Below, piece after piece: positions 1-13,500 of a DNA stretch of 64,000 nucleotides. The translations under genes were made by a program, and so were the position numbers. Under the pieces are notes generated by a model. That model was not told the DNA's origin, ran no database searches, and saw only the letters and a program-made list of their open reading frames with translations. This DNA comes from Strigops habroptila (taxonomy: Eukaryota; Chordata; Aves; Psittaciformes; Psittacidae). Numbering within the stretch: the stretch's first letter is position 1; every line of letters starts with the position of its first letter. The stretch covers positions 5,073,719 through 5,137,718 of the forward strand of contig NC_044288.2 of the NCBI RefSeq assembly GCF_004027225.2. Direction: 5' to 3'.

Positions 1-3000
1 GCAAGATGCTTTCTCCTGTGTTCCTAATTGTGGCTGAGCTGGTGCTGTTGCGTGGCCTGCTGGTGTTTTTGAAATGCCAGCAGGAAAATGGGATAAACTG
101 GTGATTCCCACCCCATTTCTCTGTAGAAGTACTTCGATGGTAATCACAGCACTGATACACAAGATTTTCATGGTGCCTGCTGGGGTCCTCATCCATGTCT
201 CTGGGATTTCCACTGTCCTTGGCTTGCATGAGGTCATGCTTGAAGAGCCCTGATTGCAGCAGCAGCCTCAGAGAGAGACATGAGCATAAACCTTTTGCCT
301 CTGCTTCACCTTTTGTGTAAGAAATTTTCCATAGGCAAAAAAGGTGTTTATGGAAACCTGGGGACTGACTGGTCTGAATAAAAGCCGAGCTTCTCCACTG
401 AACAAACAGCTTCATCATTTCTTGTAATTGCTCACGTAAGGAAACCATTTCTCCTCTGGTGTTCAGCAGTCAGTGTCCATGGTTGACATCCACAGTTCTT
501 GGATTGCCCATGCCCACCACGGAGCACCGACCTTGGTCTGGGAAGAAGACAGTGCAATGACATTTGCAGTTTTGCTCAGCATTTGACTCCAGACCTCAAG
601 CTGCTACACCTCGTTCCTTAGGGGCCTTTGACTATTTCTGCTGAACGAGATGCAATTTCGATGGCCAAAATGGAAAAATTCAGAGAGAACTTGACAAATG
701 TTTTGCCTGGTGAGGTCATGAAAACAGATGTAAATGTTTTACTCTCCTTAAAAAAAGACAGGTAGAACAATAGACACCAGCTGCATCTAGGAAAGGGAAG
801 AGACCAATTGTTAGGGGACAGAGAAACGTTACCAGTACTATGTAATCTTCAGATTGCTGCCAAGAATCTAGGATAACTGTTAAAGGATGGGACATTTGAG
901 TATGAGGGCTGAGATTTTGCAAGCAAAGGGGTTCAGCTGCACGTGCTGTGGTGGTTTCGGTGGGACTTGGGCCAACCTTAACGGCTTTGGCTGCTCCCTG
1001 GGAAGCAGCTGCCGTGAAGCCGCTGCAGCGTTCCCCGTTGTGTCATTCCATGGAGAGGAGGTGGTGTTTCCCATGAAGGCTCATCTGTACTTGTAGACTT
1101 TGTCCATTAAGTGGTGGCTCTTTGGCTGCAGTTGGAAAGAAAACTGCTCCGTTGTGCAGAGATGTAGCTGCTGAGAAAAGTCCTGGGTCTTTGTTTCTTC
1201 TCTTCCTTCCGCTTTGCGCTGGTTTTGCCAGGTGTAAAATACAATTGTCAGCAGTTTACAGGGAGGGGGAGTGTCAGTTTTCCTGTTGAAGAAAATACCA
1301 AGGGGCTGGTTGTGAAAGGAAAGGGGAAATTGAAGAATGCCACATGGCTTCCACCTTCCTGTATTTCATCCTAGCAGAATCGCCTCTGCTCAGTGACTCA
1401 CTTCGTGTCTGTTCATATTTGCTAAATGGAGAGGGGTTTTAACAAATGATTCTGCTCTGGCTCAACAGGAGCCCACTGAGAGGATAATATTACTCTGGGA
1501 GCAATTGGCAAGACATGTATATTAGAGCTACGTTAATAGTTAATCAAGAATTATTTAGAAATGTTTTAACATAAAATCCAAATAGCAATGGAATAAAAAC
1601 CCTACAATTTATGTTCTTGTTCTTAGTGCAGTCTTGCTTTGGCTTCACTTGGCCTGTTGTCATCTGTTAACATTAACTCGCGTCATTTTTTGTTTGCCTC
1701 TGATTACTGTAGATTGTCCTAGGCTTGCAAGTTGCAGAGTGATTTTATGCAAAGTATTTTGAACGTCTCAAATAAGAAAATACTAATTCTTAAATCAGCA
1801 CCGGGGATGAATATTAACTCTAGACCCTTCTGATTGGTGTCAGCGCTGCATGGAAGTTTGTTGGGGTTTATGTCCAACCTGCCCAGTGCCTGTTCTGCTC
1901 AGGAATATAAATTATCTTCCAGCACCAAATACAAGACTGATGCCAAGGACATAATCTTAACTGCTTCCTAACTTAGTTGTGAACTAAGCCTGAGCTGGAA
2001 GCCAGAGGAATGTGCTGTATCTAACCTGGAACCTTTAGCAGCCTCCAATGTCATAAATCCAGGGAGAGGAGAAGCCAATGCAGGTGACTGGACAGCTGGA
2101 GCTGTTTTCTCTACACACGAGGGGGAAAGGGACCTCTGAATAGCTCAAGGAAGTGCTCAGTGTGGTTGGAACGGCCGCAGATCTGCTTCCCTAGTGCTTC
2201 CTTCAGCACATGTTACACTTGACCCTGCCAGCACTAAACGCCAATAGGAGTCAAGTCATTGTCCCCAGCGGCAGATTAGACTGTGTGGCCATTGTTGGGA
2301 GTCCAAGATTTCCCTCTCTTACTCTGTTTAAATGACTGCTTGGATGTGTGGCCAAAGTAAACATGAGCTAATAAAAAAATGTAGAGATAACAGATAGAGA
2401 CTAGCTATTGTGGACTAAACAGGCATGCTGTGGCACAGAGATGTGTGAGTTTTGCTTGCAGCTTTTCTGCTTCAGTTTTGAAGCTCAGTTACCTGGAAAG
2501 GCAGTGATACACATCAAGTATAACTTCCTTTCTATTGTGCTAGGGGAACTCTATTTATGTGTAGCTTTTGAATTAGAAAGCCTCTCTTAGGCTGCTGAGG
2601 GTCTAGTGCCTGCCTTGCAAGGTGTAGTGTGCAGATCACATACTAGAACTGCCTCATGTGAGAGCTGGAAGTGCTGTGACAGTCCATGCAGCTTCGGAAT
2701 ACCTTCCTGCATTTCCCCACAGTCTATTTCCTTATTGGCAATAAATGCATTTTCAGTTGACTTTTTGCTTTTCCGCTTACTCAGCACACAGCTGTGAAGC
2801 CCATTGCTGTAAGATAACATTGAGACCAGTAGTCTGCAGGGGTTTGTGAAGAGGTGAGGTATCTTGATGGCTATCAGGAGTGCCTAAACTTATGGTAAAG
2901 GAAAGAACGAGATTGGGAGAGGATCAAAAATCTTTCTGTGTGAAGCCTCTGTAGGGTAATAGAGGTTGGATTGTTCCTGTATTCCTGTGATGTAGTGGTG

Positions 3001-5482
3001 TTGAATGCTTTGTTATGTTATAAAAGGTGCTGAAGTGAATAGCTGGAGAGCTTTTATTTAGGTATATGGCTACTTTAAGTCCTTGTGTGTTGCTAGCATA
3101 CATAACCACTGTGTGTCTGAAGATGGCTGACCTGCTGAAGTCCTTCTGTAGTGGCTTTCTTAGCTCTCCTCTTCCCTTTGGCTCTGATGGGATAGTGTGG
3201 TCTTGCACTCCATATTCCAGCCTCTTCTTCAGTGGAACAGCAAGCGGTGATCAAAAGGTTATAGAGAAACTGAGGGCTGAGAGTGTGATACGACATTAAA
3301 GGATTAAAGGCTGCTGGGCAATAATTACCATAAACGATGCAGACAAGTCCAGATCTAGGAACGGTTTTCCCTCTTTCATCCCAAGCCAGTCATGGCTCAT
3401 GCTGACAGCACACCTGGAAATGAGGTAACTGAATACTCTGCCCACACTGTTCAGATTTGCTGGGGCTTGGGCACAGACATAGCATGTGTTTTCTCTGCAC
3501 CTGGGCAACCTTTGTTCTCCTGTAGCCAGGAAGTCTTACAGATGAAGTGAGACAAGACACGGTGCTTCTCTTCCTTCCCTGGGAAGGACGCTCCGAAGCC
3601 ACCTGAGGTGTGACTTTCCCAAGAAATACCCTTTCCAGGTGTGGAGATATTCCTGCTGTTGAAGTATGAGGCAGAAATACTTCCAGCGCTGCCTGAACAT
3701 GTTATTTAGGTCAATTGCAAGGAAGATGGCAACATGAATCAGAAAAGGAGTTGGAAGAGGAGGAAAGTCATTAGACAGCACCTTGACATCCCCTGCCAAT
3801 GCAGGATTGTTCTGTGCCAGCACAGAAGCGCAGTGAGGGATCACATTCATTGTCTTCTGTGATCTGTACACTCCTGTAACTATGAGTAGTTGGACTGGAA
3901 ATGAAAGAGAATGCTGCAAACAAAAGCCTTGTCTTTACAATTCTGCATCAGTGTACTTATTCCATGGTGTGTTAACTGATCTCTCGGAAACAGAGAGATG
4001 GAACAAGGTCTCCTTATCCCTCTGGAAAATAAGATACATCAGAGTAATTGCTCTAACTGTCCATTTTGGGTGAATGAGTCTCCAGAAGATGCTTCTGTGG
4101 AGGCACAGTCATCACGTTTTCCAGTGGAGCACTGACCAAAGTGAGTGTCCACCAGCACGATGTGCCCCGTGCGCTGTGGCAGCGCCGCTGAGCTCTGGTG
4201 GTACACGGGGAGTGAAGCAAAGCCAACAGCCTGGGTGCACTGGGCTGGGTGTTGGGCTGAAGGGATGTCAATGGTGGGAAACCTTCTAAATACGTCCCAT
4301 TGGGCAGGGCTTTGCCAAACACTCCATTTCCCTTCCCAGAGGAAGCAGCCTGAATTTACCCATTGCTCTAGAGAGACCTGTAGGCTAAACCAAATTATTC
4401 TTACGCAGTAGAAAACATCGGGACCAACCTTAACTGATGCAGCAATTTGCCAGCTTTTAGCCTCAAGGTCCCTAGTCCCTCAGGGCTTTCCAGTGTAAGG
4501 ACTTGGGTCGGTTTCCCAGAAAGATTCTCTTGGATATGTGCTGTTGGCAATACTCTGCCTCATTACTGCCCTTTTATTTTTCCAAGAGCCAGCTCTCGTT
4601 AGCTTCGTTCTCACAGTATTGTTTTCTTTCTAGAAGAAGCTTTTGCTGGCTCTCCTAAACCATCACATGGGAATTGCTTACTAGCTTAGGTTTATTTTTT
4701 CTTGTTTTGACCCAAAGCTGCGCTTCGCTCCCCTCTGTAACACTGCCAACATCATTTCCAGTCTCTTTTAAGCATATGTTTTGCAATAATATCTAAACTC
4801 TTGGCTCCAAAGAGCTGCCTTACAGAGAGATTAGTATCTTTTAATGAAGGAACTGAGAAGCAAAGAGTGAGAACAAAAGCAGTATCTCCAGAGCCTGTAA
4901 ATCCAGCCTGACCTTTCCCAAAGGCCTCAGCCTAGACTTCAGCGCTTAGCTAGCAGGTAGCAGAACTCAGCGTGGACTTTAGTTTGCATAGTCCTCTGCC
5001 CAGTCACTGTTTGCTGGAAATGTGCTCTGCACGTTGTTGCCATCTGGGCTTGACTGTACTATTCTTATAATCTCCAGGGAGCCTTCTCTAGCAGAGCTCA
5101 TCTCTGATGGAAGTCCTCTTTGGCTGACCTTGCAGTGAGGCTAGTATTAGAGATTTGGCAGCAGCATTCTTCAGAGGAAGAAAAATGGCTTGGGAAATGT
5201 TTTGTCCTGGCTGGGAAAGAAGGTATGCCACTTGGCAGCTGTGTTCTCCAGGTATCCAGCTGGGTATGTGGTATTAAACGAGAGAGTGAAGAGGTCAATA
5301 CTAACATTTTCAAAACTTCAAGAGAAAAAAGCTACAGGAACACAAACGCCTTCAGAAAAACAACTGAAAATTTGCCTTTGCTTTAGGTGGGAGAACTAGA
5401 TGTAGAGGTGGGAAGGAAGTTGTACAAGGCCATGCAGGAAATTAGCAGCAGTGGTGTGAGTACACCCCATATCTTCTGATAT

Positions 5483-5690
5483 TCATAGAATCATCATAGA
5501 AAGGTTTGTGTTGGAAAGGACCTTAAAGCTCCTCCAGTTCCAACCCCCTGCCACGGGCAGGGACACCTTCCACTAGAGCAGGTTGCTCCAAGCCCCTGTG
5601 TCCAACCTGGCCTTGAACACTGCCAGGGATGGGGCAGCCACAGCTTCTCTGGGCAACCTGTCAAAACCTGTTAAAAAGCTCCTCCTTGGT
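5483..5690 (-). mobile_element. CR1 LINE 3' fragment
   Basis: The sequence begins with the reverse complement of the CR1 3' terminus (attcatagaatcatcataga) and continues with the ttggaaaggaccttaaagct and ccaagcccctgtgtccaacc segments common to the CR1 copies of this window. It is truncated at its 5' end, as usual for LINEs. Confidence 0.92.
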
Positions 5691-6215
5691 TTACATCGGT
5701 GCATGTCTGGGAGGCTGTGCCTGACCTGCAGAATTAAAGATTGATGGTTAGAGAACTGGCATCTTTGGAGGTGAAATGTCTCTCAATTTGGGTTGCAGGT
5801 GAGTTGAGTTCCGGTTGCTCCATGTGTTTTTATGAGTTTGCTGCTGCTTAGGGCATATGAATATGTATGAGTGCACAGATTTCAGCATCTCCCTCGGACT
5901 AAATAGCACCGGGGTTAAATGTATTTGCTTTGGTTGAGTCTTCAGCTATGAAGTTTTGTGGTTGATCAGTAAAACTGATGCTCTGGTGAATGTTAAACAG
6001 GACACTTAAATCTGTGTCCTCACTGATTCTTCCTTTGTACTGCAGTAGCATCATAGATCTGGTTGCAAATTTCAATTGTGCAAAAATAGCTTTGGGGCAG
6101 TTTCTGCTTGAGAATGCTTGTTGTTGTCCTTGTAAATATAAAACCTGATGCACCAGACTAAAATAATACAATCAGAAGGGATTTTCTAGAAATGTTTTCT
6201 TACCCCTCTGAATAA

Positions 6216-6257
6216 ACATTTGACTATAAATTTGACTTAAAATTTATAGTCAAATGT
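6216..6257. repeat. Perfect 18-bp inverted repeat (AT-rich hairpin)
   Basis: The arm acatttgactataaattt is followed by the spacer gactta and then the exact reverse complement aaatttatagtcaaatgt. All 18 pairs match. It is isolated from any recognised gene; it could be a remnant of a short palindromic transposon or an unstable hairpin. Confidence 0.95.
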
Positions 6258-9200
6258 CTTCTGCCGCAGAGGCAGAACGAGGGCTCCAAATGGTGTGAGT
6301 AACTGCTCCTGGCAGCACTATTTACCAAAGTAGTAGCTAAGTTGGATCTTGTATGTTCTGACCTGCCCGAGTCATCCGTTTGCACCAGCTGCTGCAGCGT
6401 CCTGGAGAATTTCCTGCATTGCTTTTTAAAGATTTATATATGCAGGGACAAAAAAAATAGATCAGAAGACCCACATGCACCATGAAGATCCTTTCCTGGT
6501 GTTACGTGCTGTGTAGCCACGTTTTCCTCCGAGTTCTTTCCAGCTGGCCTCATCTCTCCATGCTGTTCCAAGGTTTTTACCTTTATTTGCATGAGTGAGC
6601 CTGGGGTTGTGGTGTTCTGGTTTGCTCATCCTTTGGCAGGGCAGGCAGGTGAGATGTGCTGAACCCGGAGCTGAGAGTCTGAGCTGCTTACAGAAGGAGG
6701 TGAAGGCTGGATGTGGGGTCCCAACAGGATGCAGCATCTTCATCTGAATCTAAATGAACGGTCTGCTCTTCAGAGGAACTGAGCTGACTTTGCCTGAAAT
6801 CAAAGGAATGGATATAGGTGCTCAGCATCCCTGGAATTGAGAAGCCAAGATACAGGCTGCCAAATACAAAACCAAGGCAAGAACCCCAAACCTCCTCCAA
6901 CCTCTGTTCTGAGGCTGTAACTGCTCTGGCTCAGCTCCACAGCCTTTCAGGTGTGGAAGGGTACATCCCAGCGTGAGTCCTGTGAGCTGTGGTGTCCCCT
7001 GGGGAGCAGGATGGCTGTATTACTGCTTGCACTGTGTGCTCACAGATCTCTGTTCGCTTCTAAATCACACTGCTCTGGGCTCCTGACACTGCTATGATGG
7101 ATTGCTGACCACTGAACCTGTGGCACCCATTTGTCTTCTGCTCCCTCCTGCCTGTCCCAGTCCATCCTCAGTGGAAAGTCTCACTCTTTCCTCAGCCTTT
7201 TGCACTGGGAACTGGTTGGAGCTACCTTGAGGCTACTTTTGATACAAACTCCCAGGAGATTTCCTGTGATGATCCCAGAGGCTCCTCTCCAGGTCTGTCC
7301 TGGGTCTGCTTTGTCCCTTTGTTTCCCAGGCAGGAGGGACTCCTGCCTTTTGCAGCCCTGGGCTCCGCTGGCCAGCCCTCGTTTCAGCCCCACTCTTGAG
7401 AAATCCTAGTGGAGAGTTAGAACCTGGCAGATGGAGACTGTTACCTCATTCCACAAAAATGCTTTGTTATTGAGAAAATGGAAACTGTCTGAGGTTTGGG
7501 AGCTGAATAGAGTCATTGGTGTCTGTTTTAACCGCAGTTTGGTGGTGACTGCTGAAAGTTCCCCTCGCCGAGCATTCCCTTTTCCTACACCCATAATCTT
7601 CAAGTCATCAGAGAGCTGCAATGATTTAACTCATTAGCTGAGCAAATGCGGAATACTGTTGCATACTCTGCAGAAACTCTGCTAAAACCTCAGCATCTTC
7701 CAGCAAAAAATGGCTAGCCATAAATAACCCTTTGCAAACTGTTGGCCAGAAAAGTGATCCCTGTGGATACTAAGCCAAATCTAACCCTTTTTTTCTGTTA
7801 CAATCTCAGCTGTGCCTCTTGCTTATTTGATTTTTCAAAAGCCGTGTTAAGGTTATGCAGGAACTTCTTGGAGAGAGAAGGCATACACAGAGGCTTGTTA
7901 TGTTTTGTCGTTCTTTAACACAGGTATGTGAATCGCAGGTATGAAGAGAAATTTCATCAGTGATTTTATAATGCAGATTTCAGCACTGGGCATTTGGGTG
8001 CAGAGGAGAGAGAATAAACTATGTGCAAGCTGCTTTTCATATTGCTGTGAATAATGACTTGAGTCAGCCCAGAGGAGCATTAACTGAAATCCAAGACTTG
8101 TTTTAGTTAAGATATTTGTATGCATTTGTGAAACTGTGGCATCTGATCCCTCCCGCTGAGAACATTGCATAAGCATTATTCACCAAGCCCCCTAATAGAG
8201 CTCAAAGCAGCAGGGTTAGCTTTTTGGAAATAAAATGAACACTTTAGTTATGTATTTTTAAACTAATTAATCGTGGCAGCCCAAATGAATGCCTTCCAGC
8301 TGCTACAGATGGTTTTTACATGCCTAAATACTTTGGTGCATAGAAAACCCTAGAATACTGGAAGCACGAGATATTAAATATTGAATTATTACGCTGGAAT
8401 GTAAATATGACCTTGATATTTTAAATTTGTTTACCCAGATTTCAAGCGTTCACTTAGAAATTCATCGATTAATACGGTTCCAATCTCGTTATCTGGGAAG
8501 AAAAGTGACTACTCAGCATCTTCTCTGAATTGCTTTAAATATCAGAGTGGGTTTCAGCACCAGGAATTTGCTTATCTGGAGAAATAATCCCAGTTGTTTC
8601 AGGCAGAACCCGGGATCAGGATTTCAGCTGTAATGAACTGTTTCCGTTCGAGGTCCCTGCTTTCTGTGGGTTTACAGTGTAACCATAAAAATCCTTTCCA
8701 GGCTGAGCTCTGCCTCCTGAGGGCTTTGGGAGGTTTTATTTCATAGAAAATGCAAAAAACCATTGTAAAAACAAGTAGCAGTTGATTTTTCAGACTGTAT
8801 CTCAGCACTTTAGAGCCCATTCTGGACACGTGGTGTTCCTGTAAGCGTAAAACAACCTTACTGAATGATCCAAGCCCACAGGATTTCCCTCACGTGAGTG
8901 TATCAGAGGTTAGGTGATTGCTGTTGCAGGTCAGATCTGTGTGGCTGCTGATCATGCCATTTTCCACTAAACCAGCGTGTATCCTCACTCCGTACTGCTG
9001 GTGAAAAAGGTCTTTTTTTTAAGGCTCTTCAAATGAAACAAATGAAATTGAATAAACAATATTAAATGTCTGTCTGAAAGGCCTAATTTCAGCACGGTTG
9101 AAGACCAGAATTCCTCCCTGAGGTCCACATCTGATGGCAGTATTCCCAGGTATTGCTTAAGATGGGAAGATGGTGAAGAAAGAACAGCAACAAAAAAAAA

Positions 9201-9554
9201 TGAGGATCACGAAATGTTTCTGAGTGGAAGGACTGCTTTTGTCAGCATCGTGATCCCACACACTAGCCTAAACTGCTGACTCTTGCCAGGCTTTTGACCT
9301 CACCTTGGAATTCTGCTACTCTCATTTGAGGAAAACATGGCTTTTTCTATTCTTCAGGACTAACACGCTTTGAACTGGTGTGTAACTCCTGGTGCTGCAC
9401 TACTCCGGTGCCTTCTTCCAACCCAGAGCACTCACTTTGAAAGCCTAAAGTTTAAATAGCAGGAGCAACTAGCAAAGACATGGTGTTACTTGGTTGAAAG
9501 ATCTGGAGTCTGGATTAACTGTACTTGATAACTGGGCAGTACTGTGTCTGTTTG

Positions 9555-9596
9555 TCATAGAACAGTTTGGGTTGGAAGGGACCTTAAACCTCATGC
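9555..9596 (-). mobile_element. Short CR1 3' end remnant
   Basis: tcatagaacagtttgggttg followed by gaagggaccttaaacctcat matches the extreme 3' end of CR1 in antisense. Only about 42 nt remain. Confidence 0.75.
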
Positions 9597-10499
9597 CCTT
9601 CTCCTCCTTCTCTTCCTTCCTTTTTTCCCTGCCTGTGACAGAGTTCAGTTTGTGGAATCTATTTGGACATGAGTCTATAAAATGCATTAGTGGGTGTCAC
9701 GGTTTCCAGGCTGACAGGGGTATGTGCTGCATCTCAGAAGAAGAAAGATGGACAGGGACTTGGATCTTGATTCCATTTTTAGTTCTACCAGGCTTGCCTT
9801 GTGCCAAAACCCACCGAGGTGCAAATCCCACGAGGGAGATAAAATAACTGCCTGCCCTGCAGGTATTACAAGGGTAAATAATGTTTTTGCTGGTGACAGC
9901 CGTTAGGAAACTGAGGAAGCAACAATCCTATGAGAGTTACGGGATGTTGGATCTGTGGAAACTGAGTGCCCTTTCATTTATGGTCTTGCACTGGATCATC
10001 GTATTCGTGTTATTTGCAGCAGGGAGTCAAGGAGCTAAACTGCTTTCCAAGTAAAGAAACTAATCTTTAGTTTGTGTCCTTAAATGTGGATTAGTTATTC
10101 TCATCTGCATTTGGAAATATCCAAAGAGAAAAGTCAGCATTTAAATTTTAAGGCATTTCAGTGGCTACCTTTAACTCAGTGAACACTTCATACCAAGAAA
10201 ATTGCTGCCATACCCAACTTGGAGTAGTCTGGAATATGTAGAGTAATAGCAGTACTTACTAAAGAGTCATTAATAGCAAGAAGTACGCAGTGTTGCATGT
10301 AACTCAGCCAAGAGAAGTTTTATTTCTAGTATTTCTCAACCCTGTGCAAACATCATGAACTCACAGGAAGATTAAATCTGACCCATTGTGCTTGTGTAGA
10401 GTCTTGGATATGTTGCTTTTGGAGAGCCTGAAGAGCTGTGTGTGGAAAATCACAAATGCACTTTAGGTTGGTGAAGGTGTTAGACCCTATGCACAGACT

Positions 10500-10530
10500 A
10501 TGTATGTGTGTGTATATATATGTGTATATG
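10500..10530. repeat. TG/TA dinucleotide-rich microsatellite
   Basis: A short impure run of alternating tgtg and tata, about 30 nt. No gene lies nearby. Confidence 0.8.
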
Positions 10531-13500
10531 CAGAGTCTTTGTACTCTGTGGCTCAACTAAGGAATGATGAAATAAGTGCTTTCAGATCCTTGAGAGCTTT
10601 GAGTTTTAATTTTAGAAGATGTAGAGCAGAACTTTGAATAAGAGTGGAAGAGGGAAATCCAGAGATTTTGAGTAACTGGGTCCCAAGTAGATCAAGCTGT
10701 TCGAATAACACTGACCCTTTCCAGTGGAAAGCAAGGAGTTCTGCTGCGCACCTCATTCACACCTGACTTGGTAAGTCAGCCTTAAATTGATGTTCATTCG
10801 CCTTTCACTTTATGTTATGAGTTTTGCTTGTTCTCTATTTTATTTTCTTTCCTTTTCTGTCATCATGACATTGTGAAATGGAAAGGATTTGGAAGTGAAC
10901 TGTATCTACACAAAATCAGAATCGCAATTCTTATGCCTCTTCTGAAAAGTTAGAGTAACTTGAATATAAGTGTCCGATTTCCAGTCACAAGTAGTGACAT
11001 TTAAACCTCTGTAGGAAATGCAATCCCTGTACTGATGTCACCCTCTGGTTTATGATGCGACTGCTTTTGTTTCTGGGCAAGCACTTGAGGGTTTCGCTGG
11101 CGAAGTGATGATTTACTAGTGAGAGTCTCTTGCTGGTGGCACCTGCTCTGACTGTCTGTGCTGTGAGTCACTGGGAGAGCTGGTGGGACCATTGGGTTTT
11201 ACGCTGGCCCATCGCATTCAGCAATGCAAGGTAACAGAACTGGTCTATTTTGTGTCTTGGGGTTTGCCAATTTGGGACAAACCACTTGGAAATAGAGCAT
11301 TTTTGTTCTGGTTGGTCTGGAGAACTGCAGGAGGGTTATTAGGGAGTTGGTGGTGACTTGTTGCAGTAAAGCCCATGGTCCTCAAACTGCGTGTGCACGC
11401 AAAGAGCTTTGGAAGACCTTTCAATATGATCAAAGAGCGGGTTGCTGTTGCTTCCTTCAGTGGATGAGCGTGAAGCACCTTCTCTGCAGCAAAGAAATGG
11501 GGCATTGCTTCGTATCTGCTGCTTTCAGGGGCTGCCACATCAACTCTTCTTGGTCTTTACCTGAAAGTTGTCATGAGAGGAGCCTCTGTTAGTTAAAATT
11601 CTGACCTTTTGGTTCCTTTTTAATCTGTGACAAATCTGTTTTGTGTAGATTCCCTTGTAAATCTCAGATCTGAATGAGAGAATGAGGTTCTGCAAATGAG
11701 CCACAGACCTGGAACCCGGGCTCTCTAACGTTGCTTTGGTTCGTGTGTCGGGTTTATTTCTGTGAAGGAGCAGTTTTCCTCTCTCTGGGAGATTTTAAGG
11801 ACAGCCAGCACATGTGTTTTACTGTGCCACCCGTCACCAGCAGTGCCCCACGTTGCCCACATTGCCATGTTGAGCAACAATCAGTTCACAGGCAGACCCA
11901 TGCAGCGGGCAGGGGCATAGATGTTGGAAACCAAAGGGTAGATACATGATATAAAGGCATTTGTAAATTTTCTGAGCATTCATGCCCCTTAAAATAGCTG
12001 TTTCCACTTAGCCTTTTTGGATGTGGCACCAGTTTTCCCTCAAGGGTACCACTCTAGCTCAAAACGTGGCAGTGCAGCATGGCAGAAATAGGAAAGCATG
12101 TTGTTATTTCCTAGAGATTTTATATTAAATATGTGACAGTTACAACTGATGTTATTTATGATGTCTATTGTTTAAAATATGTGGTATCTAAGAGTACTTT
12201 TTAAAGGTGCCAGTGAGAAATGCTTTAAAAGGGAGATGATTGAAGATAACTGGCTCTGTATCGCTGAAGTGAATGACACTGGATGACCACATCACCTAGC
12301 AGAGAACTCTTCAGCCACAGAAGGAAACTTGTTTCCCTTCTATGTTGGCAAGGCCATGGCTAAAAGCAGAGGCTGTTTTCCCCTCCCGATGATCCTGTCT
12401 GTCCCTGTTCTGTACTTTCTGTTGCTCGGAGGGCTCAGCTATGCTGTCCTTGCAGAGCAATACCTTTTTCAGGAGGGTTGCAGTTGGCACATAACAGCAT
12501 CTCCCAGGCAACAAATGATCTTAGTTTTGTTTCGGACCACAGGCAAGCAGTTCTCGGGATGGTAACCTGAGACAATTTGCCTTTGCCAGGATTCAGTCCT
12601 TCCCCAGATTTAGAAGCTGCTCACATGCTGCGGGCTACAGAGCTGTAATTGCCTTTGCTCACAAGGGACACCAGCAGCTGTAAAAAGGACCTTAGATTGA
12701 GACTGTCCTTACTTCTCATGCAGATAGTCAGGTGGAGAGTCCCATGGTCAGTGGTCGGATGGTGGGAGAGGTGTCTCTTCTGTCACCTTCCTGGCTTTCT
12801 CTGCTGGTTTTGCATGCAGGTGGAGGGACCCAAAAGGCACCAAACTGCCAGGGTTACAATGCAGGTTACACTTCTCAGTCAGTATATCTGCAAGAATCCA
12901 ACTACAAATGCTCATGTTTGGGGGGCAAAGAATCAAGTTGGAAAAAGTATTTTGACCAAATTTGGTGAAAAAATTCACTTTGCCCTTTAAGTAATAGGCA
13001 TGCATTAAATAAAACATGTCTGGGTTTTTGTGCCTTTTCTTGCTACTGTAAGTCAAAGTTGCTTTGCTTATTAAAAAAACCCCTGAAGTTGAGCAGAGCC
13101 TTAATCAGCAAAGAGCTGTCAGGCTTGCTAGAGAAGACAGTAAGGGATCAGACCACGCAGGTTTGCTTTTCAGCACATGGGCACAAAACACGTGCACCAT
13201 CACTGCATCCTGTAGCCTGGCCACAAGCTCCCATGTGTGCTTGTTCAGAAGCACGCTGGAAGCAGCCCCTTGATTGCCTTTATGTGCAAAATAGAGGTAT
13301 AATCTAAGTAGCTTTTATTCAGGGACGATGAAAAGCTTTGTAAATGCTAACTTATGTATTGCCTCAGAAATAAGAATGGCTTCATCCTCGATTTAAATAA
13401 CAGCTGCCTCGAAGAAAAGTGAAAACTACAGCATAGGGCTAGAATTGTGAGAGACCTTTAGGGAAAGAGAGCGGAATTCCATTCTGTTCAGTGCTATCTG

